Shown here piece by piece: positions 56,423 to 64,000 of a stretch of 64,000 bases of DNA. The stretch is from an uncultured Alphaproteobacteria bacterium. Lineage in GTDB: Bacteria > Pseudomonadota > Alphaproteobacteria > Geminicoccales > Geminicoccaceae. Under the pieces are notes generated by a model that worked only from the letters and a program-made list of their open reading frames with translations, was not told where the DNA came from and searched no databases. The position numbers were made by a program, and so were the translations under genes. The stretch spans positions 1 to 64,000 of the forward strand of contig CALKJU010000004.1 in NCBI GenBank assembly GCA_937995535.1, written 5' to 3'. The number at the start of each line of letters is the position of its first letter. Position 1 is the stretch's first letter.

Positions 56423-57424
56423 ATGCTCGGTTTCGCGCTCTTCGGCTGCGGCCGGATCGGCAAGATGCACGGTGACAACATCGCCCGCCACCCCAAAGCG
56501 CGGCTGGTCGTCGCCTACGACGTGCAGAACGAAGCCGCTGACGCGGTCGCCGACCGGCACGGCTGCAAGGTGGCGCGCAGCGTCGAGGACGCGCTCGCGA
56601 CGGCCGGGGTCGATGCGGTGCTGATCGCGTCCTCCACCGACACCCATGTCCAGCTGATTACCGAGGCGGCCAAGGCCGGCAAGGCGGTCCTCTGCGAGAA
56701 GCCGATCGACCTCGACATCGCCAAGGTCGACCAGTGCGCGCGCGAGATCGCGGCCAGCGACGTGCCGATCATGGTCGGCTTCAACCGCCGCTTCGATCCG
56801 AGCTTCGCCGCGGTCAAGGCGGCCTGCGCGCGCGGCGAGATCGGCGACGTGCGGCAGGTGATCATCACCTCGCGCGACCCCGAGGTGCCGCCGGTCGCCT
56901 ACATGCAGGTCGCCGGGGGGCTGCTGCGCGACATGACCATCCACGACTTCGACCTCGCCCGCTTCCTGCTGCCCGAGGAGCCGGTCGAAGTCGCGGCGAT
57001 GGCCAGCGCCCTGATCGACCCCGCGGTGCGCGAGCTGAACGACCACGACACGGCGGCGATCATCCTGCGCACCGCCGGCGGGCGGCAGGCGGTGATCACC
57101 AACTACCGCAAGGCCACCTATGGCTACGACCAGCGGATCGAGGTCGTGGGCGAGCTGGGCATGCTGCAGGCCCACAACCGCCGCGCCACGACCGTCGAGC
57201 GCTGGACGGCGAAGAGCACCGCCGCCAAGGACCCGCTGCTGCACTTCTTCATCGAGCGCTACCGCGAGGCCTATGTCCGCGAGCTCGACGCCTTCATCGA
57301 CAGCCTCGAGAAGGGCACGCCCTGCGCGCCCGGCTTCGAGGACGGCAAGAAGGCGCTGCTGCTAGCGAACGCGGCTTACGAGAGCATCGCGACCGGCAAG
57401 CTGGTGCGCCTCGCCCAAGACTAG
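56423..57424 (+). CDS. iolG: inositol 2-dehydrogenase (Gfo/Idh/MocA family)
   Basis: NAD-dependent oxidation of myo-inositol to 2-keto-myo-inositol (scyllo-inosose). The 333 residues begin MLGFALFGCGRIGKMHGDNI with the Rossmann fold, contain the catalytic lysine in CEKPIDLD (Lys93), FNRRFDPSF, the substrate region DMTIHDFDLARFLL and NDHDTAAIILRT, and end KLVRLAQ. The GGGGGGAGACC sequence before the ATG is the ribosome binding site. Other Gfo/Idh enzymes share the fold, but the match to the Rhizobium-type IolG pattern and the presence of iolD in the window support the name. Confidence 0.88.
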   Translation: MLGFALFGCGRIGKMHGDNIARHPKARLVVAYDVQNEAADAVADRHGCKVARSVEDALATAGVDAVLIASSTDTHVQLITEAAKAGKAVLCEKPIDLDIAKVDQCAREIAASDVPIMVGFNRRFDPSFAAVKAACARGEIGDVRQVIITSRDPEVPPVAYMQVAGGLLRDMTIHDFDLARFLLPEEPVEVAAMASALIDPAVRELNDHDTAAIILRTAGGRQAVITNYRKATYGYDQRIEVVGELGMLQAHNRRATTVERWTAKSTAAKDPLLHFFIERYREAYVRELDAFIDSLEKGTPCAPGFEDGKKALLLANAAYESIATGKLVRLAQD

Positions 57425-57427
57425 CCT

Positions 57428-57811
57428 TTGCTCGACCATGTCTCGATCACCGTCACCGAGCTGCCGCGGGCGCGGGCGTTCTACGACGCGGTGATGGCGG
57501 CGCTGGGTCAGCCGCTGGTCTGGGCGGACGCCGACGGCGCCGGCTACGGGCTGCGTGCCGACGCCGGCCATCCCGAGCGGTCCTACCTCAGCATCCGCCC
57601 GGTCACGCGACTGCTCACCGACCGGCGGCACTGGTGCCTCAAGGCGGCATCGCGGGCGCAGGTCGATGCGTTCCACGCCGCGGCGCTGGCGCAGGGTGGC
57701 ACCTGCGACGGACCGCCCGCGCTGCGCGCCGAGTACCACCCGACCTACTACGCGGCCTTCGTGCGCGACCCCGACGGCAACCGGCTGGAGGCCGTCTGCC
57801 ATCGGGGCTGA
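57428..57811 (+). CDS. VOC/glyoxalase-family protein
   Basis: 127-residue vicinal oxygen chelate fold. The start LLDHVSITVTELPRARAFYD carries the first metal-binding histidine, and the end YYAAFVRDPDGNRLEAVCH carries the conserved DPDGN-x3-E. The substrate is unknown. A TTG at 57428 is the only start codon before the fold and directly follows the iolG stop, so it is probably translated from the same message. Confidence 0.8.
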   Translation: MLDHVSITVTELPRARAFYDAVMAALGQPLVWADADGAGYGLRADAGHPERSYLSIRPVTRLLTDRRHWCLKAASRAQVDAFHAAALAQGGTCDGPPALRAEYHPTYYAAFVRDPDGNRLEAVCHRG

Positions 57812-57819
57812 GGCCGGGC

Positions 57820-58047
57820 TCATGCCCGCCAGAACGGCTTGCGCGCCTCGCGCAGCGCGTCGGCGCGGCTGACGCCGATGTCCTTGAGCAGCGCGTCGCT
57901 GAGCCCGAGGAGCGCACGACGCTGGCGTCGCCGCTCGACCCAGCTCTCGAGCAGCAGGTAGAGCTCGCCGAGCAGCGATCCCCAGCTCTCGGCCGGCGCG
58001 GCCGCCGCCTTGCGGGCGGCGGCGTGGATCGTCGTGGCGTCGCGCAT
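57820..58047 (-). CDS. DUF1127 small protein
   Basis: 75-residue basic protein of the DUF1127 (YjiS-like) family; several members bind RNA and help phosphate, nitrogen or RNA-turnover responses in Alphaproteobacteria. The conserved part is ERRRQRRALLGLSDALLKDIGVSRADALREARKPFW. The ATG at 58047 has AAGGAG nine bases upstream. It is divergent from the cupin gene, with two dyads between them. Confidence 0.88.
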   Translation of the reverse strand: MRDATTIHAAARKAAAAPAESWGSLLGELYLLLESWVERRRQRRALLGLSDALLKDIGVSRADALREARKPFWRA

Positions 58048-58120
58048 CGTCGGTCTCCTTGACGGGGCTATCACCCATGACCCGTCGACAGCGGATCTAT
58101 GGTGAGCCATGCTTGGCCAC

Positions 58121-58132
58121 AAACGATCGTTT
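58121..58132. promoter_or_regulatory. perfect 12-base palindrome AAACGATCGTTT
   Basis: Located in the 138-base divergent gap between the DUF1127 and cupin genes. The AT-rich arms are unusual in this GC-rich region. A protein-binding site is inferred. Confidence 0.4.
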
Positions 58133-58145
58133 CTCAGCGCCAGCA

Positions 58146-58158
58146 TTAGCCACGCTAA
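58146..58158. promoter_or_regulatory. LysR-type box TTAGC-N3-GCTAA
   Basis: Perfect dyad TTAGCCACGCTAA with the T-N11-A form of LysR-family sites, 27 bases before the cupin ATG. The LysR gene coupled to the cupin gene is the natural candidate to bind it; this is inference. Confidence 0.45.
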
Positions 58159-58185
58159 GCCAACCCATCTCCCGGAGCCGTCGCC

Positions 58186-58707
58186 ATGACCGACCAGCCG
58201 AAGCCGCTGTGGACCGCCGCCGAGATCGCGGCGCTGCCCGAGGTCCACATCCGCCACCCGCTCAACCCGGCCTCCGACGTGCATCTGCGCCCGGTCGGGC
58301 AGATGGCCGGGCTGAGGCGGCTGGCGCTGACCATCGCTCGCGTCCCACCGGGCCGGGAATCCTTCATCTATCACGCGCATGAGCGCGACGAGGAGTTCCT
58401 GGTCATCCTCTCGGGGCGCGGACGGGCGCTGATCGACGGCCGGGAGCACGAGGTGGGCGCCGGCGACATCATGGCGTTCCCGACGCCGTCCGTGGCCCAT
58501 CACCTGGCCAATCCCTACGAGGAGGATCTCGTCTATCTCATGGGCGGCGAGCGCTCCGGGCTCGATGTCGGGACCTTCCCCGGCATCGGCAAGCGGATCC
58601 TCTTCACCGGGCGCGAGATCCTGCTGCTCGACGAGGCCGACATCCGCAAGCTGAGCCTCGCCGAGTTCTTCCCCGACGGGCCGCCGGCCGGCGCGACCGG
58701 GCCGTGA
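58186..58707 (+). CDS. cupin-domain protein
   Basis: Small beta-barrel protein of 173 residues of unknown substrate. The two cupin motifs are IYHAHERDEEFLVILSGRGRALID (metal-binding His, His, Glu) and IMAFPTPSVAHHLANP (second His). The C-terminal tail is GLDVGTFPGIGKRILF. CCCGGAG upstream of the ATG serves as ribosome binding site. Its stop overlaps the LysR-type regulator gene (GTGA), so they are cotranscribed. Confidence 0.85.
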   Translation: MTDQPKPLWTAAEIAALPEVHIRHPLNPASDVHLRPVGQMAGLRRLALTIARVPPGRESFIYHAHERDEEFLVILSGRGRALIDGREHEVGAGDIMAFPTPSVAHHLANPYEEDLVYLMGGERSGLDVGTFPGIGKRILFTGREILLLDEADIRKLSLAEFFPDGPPAGATGP

Positions 58708-59615
58708 GCGCGCGGCTGCCGCCCTTGGGTGCCTTGCGCGCCTTCGAGGCGGCGGCGCGGCATCTCAGCTTCGTCAAGGCGGCGGCCGAGCTGCACGTCA
58801 CCCCGGCGGCGATCAGCCATCAGGTCAAGGCGCTCGAGGAGCAGCTCGCCGTCGTGCTGTTCACGCGGCTGCCGCGCGGGCTGCGTCTGACCGAGGCCGG
58901 GCGCGCCATGCTGCCCGAGCTCGGCAAGGGCCTCGACCATTTCGCGCGCGCGGTCCGTGGCGCGGTCGCCGGCGAGCTGGCCGGCACGCTCCGCGTCACG
59001 GCCATTCCGTCCTTCGCCCAGCTCTGGTTGCTGCCGCGGCTCGGGCGGTTTCTCGCGCTCTATCCGGAGATCGAAGTGGTCGTGCACGGCACGAGCGCCC
59101 TGGTCGACTTCGCGCGCGAGGAGATCGACGTCGGCATCCGCTACGGCCGCGGCCACTATCCCGGGTACTGGACGGACCTGTTGTTCACCGAGGAGACGTT
59201 CCCGGTCTGCGCCCCGGCGCTGCTCGACGGTCCGCCGCCGCTGCGCCGGCCCGAGGACCTGCGCCAGCACCGCCTGCTGCACGACTGGAACCTGACCGCC
59301 GGGGAGACCTGGCTCACCTGGAGCGCCTGGCTCGGCAAGATGGGTCTGCGCGACATCGACCCCGCGCGCGGTCTGCAGCTCAGCGATTCGCTGATGCTCG
59401 TCGAGGCCGCGGTGCGGGGTCTGGGCGTCGCCATCGGACGGACCAGCCTCGCCGGCGAGCACCTCGCCGCAGGCCGGCTGGTCCGTCCGTTCGCGCTCAC
59501 CATGCAGGCCGGTTTCGCCTACTACGCGGTCTGCCTCGAGGGCAGCGAAACGCGCCCGCGGCTGCGCGCCTTCCTCGACTGGCTCGCCGAGGAGGCGCGG
59601 GCCATGGGCGGATAG
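58704..59615 (+). CDS. LysR-family transcriptional regulator, GcvA-like
   Basis: 303 residues with an N-terminal winged helix-turn-helix LPPLGALRAFEAAARHLSFV and AAAELHVTPAAISHQVKALE, and a C-terminal periplasmic-binding-like effector domain. The helix-turn-helix pattern and the CAPALLDG region are of the GcvA/AmpR branch. It is coupled to the cupin gene through a GTGA overlap, unusual since LysR regulators are mostly divergent. Its 3' end meets the second DUF1127 gene 2 bases away. Confidence 0.9.
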   Translation: MSARLPPLGALRAFEAAARHLSFVKAAAELHVTPAAISHQVKALEEQLAVVLFTRLPRGLRLTEAGRAMLPELGKGLDHFARAVRGAVAGELAGTLRVTAIPSFAQLWLLPRLGRFLALYPEIEVVVHGTSALVDFAREEIDVGIRYGRGHYPGYWTDLLFTEETFPVCAPALLDGPPPLRRPEDLRQHRLLHDWNLTAGETWLTWSAWLGKMGLRDIDPARGLQLSDSLMLVEAAVRGLGVAIGRTSLAGEHLAAGRLVRPFALTMQAGFAYYAVCLEGSETRPRLRAFLDWLAEEARAMGG

Positions 59616-59616
59616 C

Positions 59617-59823
59617 TCAGGCGAGCCAGAACGGCTTGGCCGCCTCGACCTCGACCACGCGGCGCTCGAGACCGGTGTCGGCCAAGAGATGCGCGTCGGC
59701 CAGCAGCCGGCGCAGCTCACTCCGCTCGCGACGGCGCTGCTGCCAGACGCGAATGACCGCCAGCGGCGCGAAGCCCGTGTCGGCCGCGGGCAGGAGGGGG
59801 ATGGCGATCCGGGTGGCGGTCAT
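59617..59823 (-). CDS. second DUF1127-like small protein
   Basis: 68-residue protein with the DUF1127 arrangement: an amphipathic RVWQQRRRERSELRRLLADAHLLADTG segment and the C-terminal EAAKPFW. It is more diverged than the copy at 57.8 kb. The ATG at 59823 is chosen (GGAGTGACC upstream); a TTG at 59853 is possible. It diverges from the LysR gene at 59951. Confidence 0.75.
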   Translation of the reverse strand: MTATRIAIPLLPAADTGFAPLAVIRVWQQRRRERSELRRLLADAHLLADTGLERRVVEVEAAKPFWLA

Positions 59824-59950
59824 CGCGGTCACTCCACGCACAAGGCTCACCAAATCTGGCTGGCCTGATGGATATCGCTTTCCTTTCTCTGCGTTACAAA
59901 CGAGGTTATCTGCTACTGAGGATCAGAAAAACTGAGGCTACGAGGACCGT

Positions 59951-60859
59951 GTGCGCCTGCCGCCGCTGAACGCGCTGCGCGCCTTCGAGGCCGCCGCGCG
60001 GCATGAGAGCTTCGCGCTCGCCGCCGCCGAGCTGCATGTCACCCAGGGTGCGGTCAGCCGCCATGTCCGGCTGCTCGAGGAGCATCTGGGTGTGCTGCTG
60101 TTCCACCGCCGCGCGCAGGGCGTCGAGCTGACCGCGGCGGGCCGCCTGCTGCTGCCGGAGACGAGCGCGGCCTTCGACCGGATCGTGCGGGCGGTGGCCC
60201 GGCTCGGCGGCGCCGAGCGCGAGCTGCGTGTCATCGCCGCCCCGACCTTCGCGCTCCGCTGGCTCGTCCCGCGTCTGCCGCGCCTGCGCGCGCGCCATCC
60301 GGAGCTCCGGGTCAGCGTCGGTCTGTTCAACAACCGCTACGACGAGTTCCTCGAGGGCGGGTGGGATCTCGGCATCGAGGCGATGGACAGCGCCACGCGT
60401 GCGCTCGGCAGGCTCGATGTCGTCAAGCTGCGCGACGAGGCGCTGACCCCGTTGTGCGCGCCGGGCCTGCGCGACGGCCCGCCACCGCTGCGCAGGCCGG
60501 CCGACCTCGCGCGCCACATCCTGCTGCATCCGACCGAGGATCGGACCGACTGGCGCAAGTGGGCCGCGGCCGCCGGGCTGCCCGCGAGCGTGGTCGAGGG
60601 CGGGCTGGTCTTCGCCACGATGGAGATGGCGCTGGGGGCGGCGATCGGCGGGCTCGGCGTGACGATCGGCGATCTGCACCTGGTCGATGCCGAGCTGCAG
60701 GCGGGCCGGGTGGTGGCCCCGTTCGACCTCGTCGTGACCGAGGACACCGGTTACTTCCTGTTCGCCGAGAAGGGCCGCCTCGCCGAGCCGGCGCTCGCCC
60801 GGTTCCGCGACTGGCTGCTCGACGAGATCCGAGGCCGTGGCAGCGAGGACCCGGCCTGA
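59951..60859 (+). CDS. LysR-family transcriptional regulator, second GcvA-like paralogue
   Basis: 302 residues. The start LPPLNALRAFEAAARHESFA with AAAELHVTQGAVSRHVRLLE closely resembles the first LysR gene, so they are paralogues. The effector domain has the CAPGLRDGPPPLRRPADL block. It begins at a GTG; the divergent gap contains AT-rich promoter-like sequence (around 59870-59935), including TTGTAA with 17-base spacing to GATATC on the minus strand for the DUF1127 gene. Confidence 0.9.
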   Translation: MRLPPLNALRAFEAAARHESFALAAAELHVTQGAVSRHVRLLEEHLGVLLFHRRAQGVELTAAGRLLLPETSAAFDRIVRAVARLGGAERELRVIAAPTFALRWLVPRLPRLRARHPELRVSVGLFNNRYDEFLEGGWDLGIEAMDSATRALGRLDVVKLRDEALTPLCAPGLRDGPPPLRRPADLARHILLHPTEDRTDWRKWAAAAGLPASVVEGGLVFATMEMALGAAIGGLGVTIGDLHLVDAELQAGRVVAPFDLVVTEDTGYFLFAEKGRLAEPALARFRDWLLDEIRGRGSEDPA

Positions 60860-60964
60860 CGGCACGCCGGGCGGTGTTCGGGCAAGCTCGCCTCGCTCGT
60901 TCGTGATGGAACCGGCCGGCACGATCCGACGTACATTCATCGGGTATCGGGAGGAGACGACGTC

Positions 60965-61132
60965 ATGCCGATCACGAGCCAGACCGGCGCCGCGCGCAGC
61001 CTCGCGCGGATGATGATGCTGCAGAGCCGGATGCTGCGCGCCGAGGGGCTCGTCGCCGAGGCGCGCGAACTGGCGCGCCGCGCGCTGACGTTGGGCCGCC
61101 TCGGGACCCTGGAGCGGTTCGTCGAAGGCTGA
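60965..61132 (+). CDS. 55-residue small protein, unknown
   Basis: A short frame with a strong ribosome binding site (GGGAGGAG, 9 bases before the ATG). It starts MPITSQTGAARSLARMMMLQ and continues with an amphipathic basic helix (RAEGLVAEARELARRALTLG). No signal peptide or membrane segment is apparent. It resembles DUF1127 micro-proteins in size and charge but not in motif. The codon use fits coding DNA. It ends 12 bases from the converging HD gene. Confidence 0.6.
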   Translation: MPITSQTGAARSLARMMMLQSRMLRAEGLVAEARELARRALTLGRLGTLERFVEG

Positions 61133-61144
61133 TCCGGGCGCCGG

Positions 61145-61993
61145 TCAGGAGCGCTGCGGCCCCGGGCGCTCGCGGCGGTGCTCCTCGACGAAGACGTTGG
61201 CGTAGAGCTGCGCCACCCATGCCTTGCCCTCGAGCGTTCGTTCGAGGTGATGCAAGGCCGGCTGGATGTAGGGCTCGACGGCATCCCAGAAGAAGCCGGG
61301 ATAATGGTCGGCGAGATCGGCCGGTGACTGGTAGCCGAGCCGGGTCGCCACGCCGGTCTCCACGAACTCGTGGAACAGCGCGTTGAGCTTCTTCGGGTAG
61401 AGCGGGTCGCCGAGCTGACCGATCAGGTCGGCGGCGCGGACCAAGCCCGGCTCCCCCTCGACGTCGTCATGATCGCCGTCCTGCGGGACCGGGAACCGGG
61501 TCAGCTCGATCGCCCGGGCGATCCGCTCGGCGTCGAGGTCGCGCAGATGCCGCAGCCGGTGGCGAACGACCAGCTTGCCGCGTTCGATGTGCCAGGGCGC
61601 GAGGAAGGCGTCGGACGCGCCGCGCGGCACCTCGATGGTGGTGCCGGCGGCGTCGACGACGAACCGGTCGGCCCCGTCGCCCGGGCACATGCCGCGCAGA
61701 TAGCCGATGTCGTGGACCAGCGTGGCGACGGTGAAGTGCAGCCAGTCGCCGGGCTCGACCGCCTCGACGAGCAGCCGTCCGCGCAGGATCGCCTGCCCGA
61801 CCAGCGTCACCAGCAGGGTGTGCTGCTCGTTGTGGTAGAGCGCGTCGCTGCTCGCCAGCCGCTCGATGACCAGCCGTGCCGTGGCCCGCAGGGTGGCCGG
61901 ATAGCTCGGATGCAGATCGCCGTAGACGTCGCGATAGTTGGCGGCGAGCCGGTCGCCCAGCGCGGCGGCGACGAGCGTCGTGACGTCGAGCAT
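61145..61993 (-). CDS. HD-domain metal-dependent phosphohydrolase
   Basis: 282 residues. The HD motif is in FTVATLVHDIGYLRG (His94, Asp95), preceded by the first histidine in LYHNEQHTLLV and followed by RHRLRHLRDLDAERIARAI and ELTRFPVPQDGDHDD, where the fourth ligand lies. Family members hydrolyse nucleotides or cyclic nucleotides; the substrate is not readable. The ATG at 61993 has family-like spacing; the frame further upstream to 62284 is a shadow of the dehydrogenase gene. Confidence 0.82.
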   Translation of the reverse strand: MLDVTTLVAAALGDRLAANYRDVYGDLHPSYPATLRATARLVIERLASSDALYHNEQHTLLVTLVGQAILRGRLLVEAVEPGDWLHFTVATLVHDIGYLRGMCPGDGADRFVVDAAGTTIEVPRGASDAFLAPWHIERGKLVVRHRLRHLRDLDAERIARAIELTRFPVPQDGDHDDVEGEPGLVRAADLIGQLGDPLYPKKLNALFHEFVETGVATRLGYQSPADLADHYPGFFWDAVEPYIQPALHHLERTLEGKAWVAQLYANVFVEEHRRERPGPQRS

Positions 61994-62063
61994 GGGCGGC
62001 TCCGGCGAGGGACTTACTCCGTCGAGATGGGGATCGGCGGCACCAGAGCCCAGCCCGCCGCGC

Positions 62064-63026
62064 TCAGCCCAACACCTCCGGGTTGACCACCACCGCCGGG
62101 TCGAGGCGGCCTTCGAGTGCGGCCAGGACATTGGCAGCGGAGTCGACGGCCATGCGGCGCGCCGCCTCGCGGCTGGCGCCGGCGCTGTGCGGACTGAGCA
62201 GCACGTTGGGCAGGCGCAGGAGCGGGTGGTCGGGCGGCGGTGGCTCCTGCGCGAAGGCGTCGATCCCGGCGCCGCGCAGGGCACCGCGGCCGAGCGCCGC
62301 GGCCAGCGCCGCCTCGTCGACCAGCCCGCCGCGCGCGGTGTTGATCAGGATCGCCTCGGGCCGCAGCCGGGCCAGCGCCGCGGCGTCGATCAGCTGCCGC
62401 GTCGCCGGGGTCAGCGGCAGGTGCAGGCTGACCGCGTCGGCTCGGGCCAGCGCATCGGCGAGCACCGGCGCCGGCTCGGCCCCGGCGGCGCGGATCGTCT
62501 CCGCCGGCAGGAGCGGGTCGTGGGCGAGGATCGTCATGCCGAAGGCGGCGGCGCGCCGCGCCACCTCGCGGCCGATCCGCCCGAAGCCGACCAGCAACAG
62601 GGTTTTCCCGAACAGCTCGACGGCCGCGCGGCGATCGCGAAAAGCCCAGTCGCCGGCGCGCACCGCGGCGTCGTGGGCGCGCCCGGCCTTGGCCAGCTCG
62701 AGCAGCATCGCCAGCGCGTGCTCGGCGACCGCGACGCGGTTGGCGTCGGCCGCGACCGCGCAGGGGATGCGCCGGGCGGTCAAGGCCGCGACGGCGATGT
62801 TGTCGTAGCCGACGCCGTGCTTGGCGACGATCCGCAAGGCGTCGCCGCGGGCCAGCAGCTCGGCCGGCAGGGGTGCGGTGCGCACGATCACGGCGACCGC
62901 ACCGGGCAGGCCCGCGGCGATCGCCGCGGGGTCGTGCTCGTCCACCTCGGCGACCGCCAGGCCCGCGGCGCACAGCTTCTCCAGGCCCGCTTCGTGGACC
63001 CGGCCGACGACGAGGACGCGGCTCAA
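62064..63026 (-). CDS. D-2-hydroxyacid dehydrogenase, phosphoglycerate-dehydrogenase-like
   Basis: NAD-dependent 2-hydroxyacid dehydrogenase of 320 residues. The NAD motif is TLLLVGFGRIGREVARRA; the catalytic residues are Arg in INTARGGLVDEAAL, Glu in AFAQEPPPPD and His in LLSPHSAGAS. It begins at a TTG overlapping the stop of the aldolase gene (TTGA). The pair suggests a sugar-acid or 2-hydroxyacid catabolic step; serine synthesis is less likely because the ACT domain is missing. Confidence 0.85.
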   Translation of the reverse strand: MSRVLVVGRVHEAGLEKLCAAGLAVAEVDEHDPAAIAAGLPGAVAVIVRTAPLPAELLARGDALRIVAKHGVGYDNIAVAALTARRIPCAVAADANRVAVAEHALAMLLELAKAGRAHDAAVRAGDWAFRDRRAAVELFGKTLLLVGFGRIGREVARRAAAFGMTILAHDPLLPAETIRAAGAEPAPVLADALARADAVSLHLPLTPATRQLIDAAALARLRPEAILINTARGGLVDEAALAAALGRGALRGAGIDAFAQEPPPPDHPLLRLPNVLLSPHSAGASREAARRMAVDSAANVLAALEGRLDPAVVVNPEVLG

Positions 63027-63811
63027 TAGGTGCCGCCGGCTCCCGGCGCCGGACGGTCCCGCATCGCCGCCACGATCTCCTGACCCTTCATGGTCATCAG
63101 CCGCGCATCCGAGAGCAGCGTCGTGAAGTCGAAGCCCCAGCCGATCGCCTTCTTGGCGTAGGCCGGCGCCCCGCAGTGCAGGCCGGCACGCACCCCGTGG
63201 CGCTTGGCCGCGGCGACGATGGTCCGGATCGCCTCGACGACGCTCGGCTCCTCCTGGTCGAAGCCGGGCGGCTTGCCCATCGAGTTGGCGAGATCGGCGG
63301 GCCCGACATAGATCGCGTCGAGCCCCGGCACGGCCAGGATCTCGTCGAGCGCCGCCAGCGCCTCGGTCGTCTCGATCATCGCGATGGTCAGGACATGGTC
63401 GTTGGCGTGCACCGGATAGTCGGGTCCGCCATAGATGAAGGCGCGGATCGGCCCGAAGCTGCGGTTGCCCTTGGGCGGGTAGCGGCAGGCGGCGACGAAC
63501 TCCTCGCACTCGGCCCTGCTGTTGATCATCGGGCAGATGATCCCGTAGGCGCCGGCATCGAGCGACTTCATGATGATCCCGGGCTCGCGCCAGGGGACGC
63601 GGACCAGCGGCACGGCCGCGGTGGTCGAGACCGCCTGCAGCATCGTCACCATGGTCTGGTAGTCGACCACGCCGTGCTGCATGTCGACGGTCAGGCTGTC
63701 CCAGCCCATCTGCGCCATGACCTCGGCGCTGAAGCTGCTCGGGATGGCCAGCCAGCCATTGATCGTGGCGCGCCCTTCGGCCCAGGCCTTCTTCAAGAGG
63801 TTCTCGCGCAT
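63023..63811 (-). CDS. HpcH/HpaI-family aldolase
   Basis: Class II pyruvate-type aldolase that cleaves 2-keto-3-deoxy or 4-hydroxy-2-oxo acids; 262 residues. The blocks are TINGWLAIPSSFSAEVMAQMG, DSLTVDMQHGVVDYQ, PLVRVPWREPGIIMKSLDAG, the metal-binding Glu in IAMIETTEAL and the Asp in LDAIYVGPADLANSMG. It is the first gene of an operon with the 2-hydroxyacid dehydrogenase; the substrate is not determined. Confidence 0.9.
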   Translation of the reverse strand: MRENLLKKAWAEGRATINGWLAIPSSFSAEVMAQMGWDSLTVDMQHGVVDYQTMVTMLQAVSTTAAVPLVRVPWREPGIIMKSLDAGAYGIICPMINSRAECEEFVAACRYPPKGNRSFGPIRAFIYGGPDYPVHANDHVLTIAMIETTEALAALDEILAVPGLDAIYVGPADLANSMGKPPGFDQEEPSVVEAIRTIVAAAKRHGVRAGLHCGAPAYAKKAIGWGFDFTTLLSDARLMTMKGQEIVAAMRDRPAPGAGGTY

Positions 63812-63968
63812 CCCGTCCTCCCCGCGCCACCCGCGGCGGACCGTAGGGACGCGCCGGGGTGGAGTCCAGCAGGGGATGGCGCGGACCAGCGCACGTCACC
63901 GCACTGGCGGAACGTCCCGATCGCTCCATGCTCGGGCATGGCGCATCATCCACCGTCCGGAGCGTCCC
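63812..63968. other. divergent gap
   Basis: 157 bases between the aldolase gene and a possible rightward gene at the window edge. I see no clear promoter or dyad. Confidence 0.3.
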
Positions 63969-64000
63969 ATGCCCCGCCGTCTCGACCAGCTCGCGATCAA
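63969..64000 (+). CDS. possible gene start cut by the window edge
   Basis: ATG followed by ten open codons (MPRRLDQLAI) to the end of the window, with GGAG (63959-63962) six bases upstream. Too short to recognise. Confidence 0.35.
   Translation, partial: MPRRLDQLAI

Overview
The window is a gene-dense, very GC-rich stretch of an alphaproteobacterial chromosome. GTG and TTG starts and 4-base ATGA/GTGA/TTGA overlaps are frequent. The gene order kdsD-lptA-lptB-rpoN-ptsN-hprK-rapZ-EIIA(Man)-HPr-ahcY, the tsaE-addB-addA-trxA block, a short HprK, an NDUFA9-like reductase and a ROSE-type RNA thermometer all point to Alphaproteobacteria, most likely Rhodospirillales or Geminicoccales-like; the order is inferred from synteny style, not from a marker gene. 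No rRNA operon, insertion sequence, prophage or CRISPR array was seen.

1-12 kb: the 5' part of rsmE (leftward) diverges from ubiA, followed by a translationally coupled YcjX/YcjF-like pair. The glutamate synthase operon gltD-gltB reads leftward; two matching dyads GTCAGC-N3-GCTGAC lie upstream of it. An NDUFA9-like reductase and a tRNA-Leu(CAG) gene diverge nearby, then a small RNase D begins the rightward run.

12-27.4 kb: the envelope and nitrogen-PTS block. kdsD, lptA and lptB serve LPS precursor synthesis and transport; rpoN is sigma-54; ptsN, hprK, rapZ, an EIIA(Man)-like protein and HPr form a regulatory phosphorelay without transport components. ahcY, tsaE, addB, addA and trxA complete the run. 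lptC and hpf, often found in this cluster, are absent from it.

27.4-35.8 kb: a GNAT and a ThDP enzyme (leftward), a secreted fasciclin protein with a clear terminator, a PanE-like reductase coupled to an acyl-CoA ligase, an AraD1/GguC-type FAH protein, a DnaJ/CbpA chaperone, and an Hsp20 gene with promoter, ROSE-like thermometer and terminator.

35.8-51.4 kb: an acid-sugar catabolic module (otnK, otnC and a separated otnI), an exported alpha/beta hydrolase coupled to the MlaA lipoprotein, a zinc metallopeptidase, a polyamine-type ABC transporter whose last gene is a beta-propeller protein, an acetylpolyamine deacetylase-like enzyme, an ELM1-like protein and iolD.

51.4-64 kb: accessory-looking DNA with two Phd/PIN toxin-antitoxin modules in opposite orientation around NnrS and an exported protein, then an EamA exporter, iolG, a VOC protein, two DUF1127 micro-proteins beside two GcvA-like LysR regulators, a cupin, a 55-residue small protein, an HD phosphohydrolase, and a coupled HpcH aldolase / 2-hydroxyacid dehydrogenase pair.
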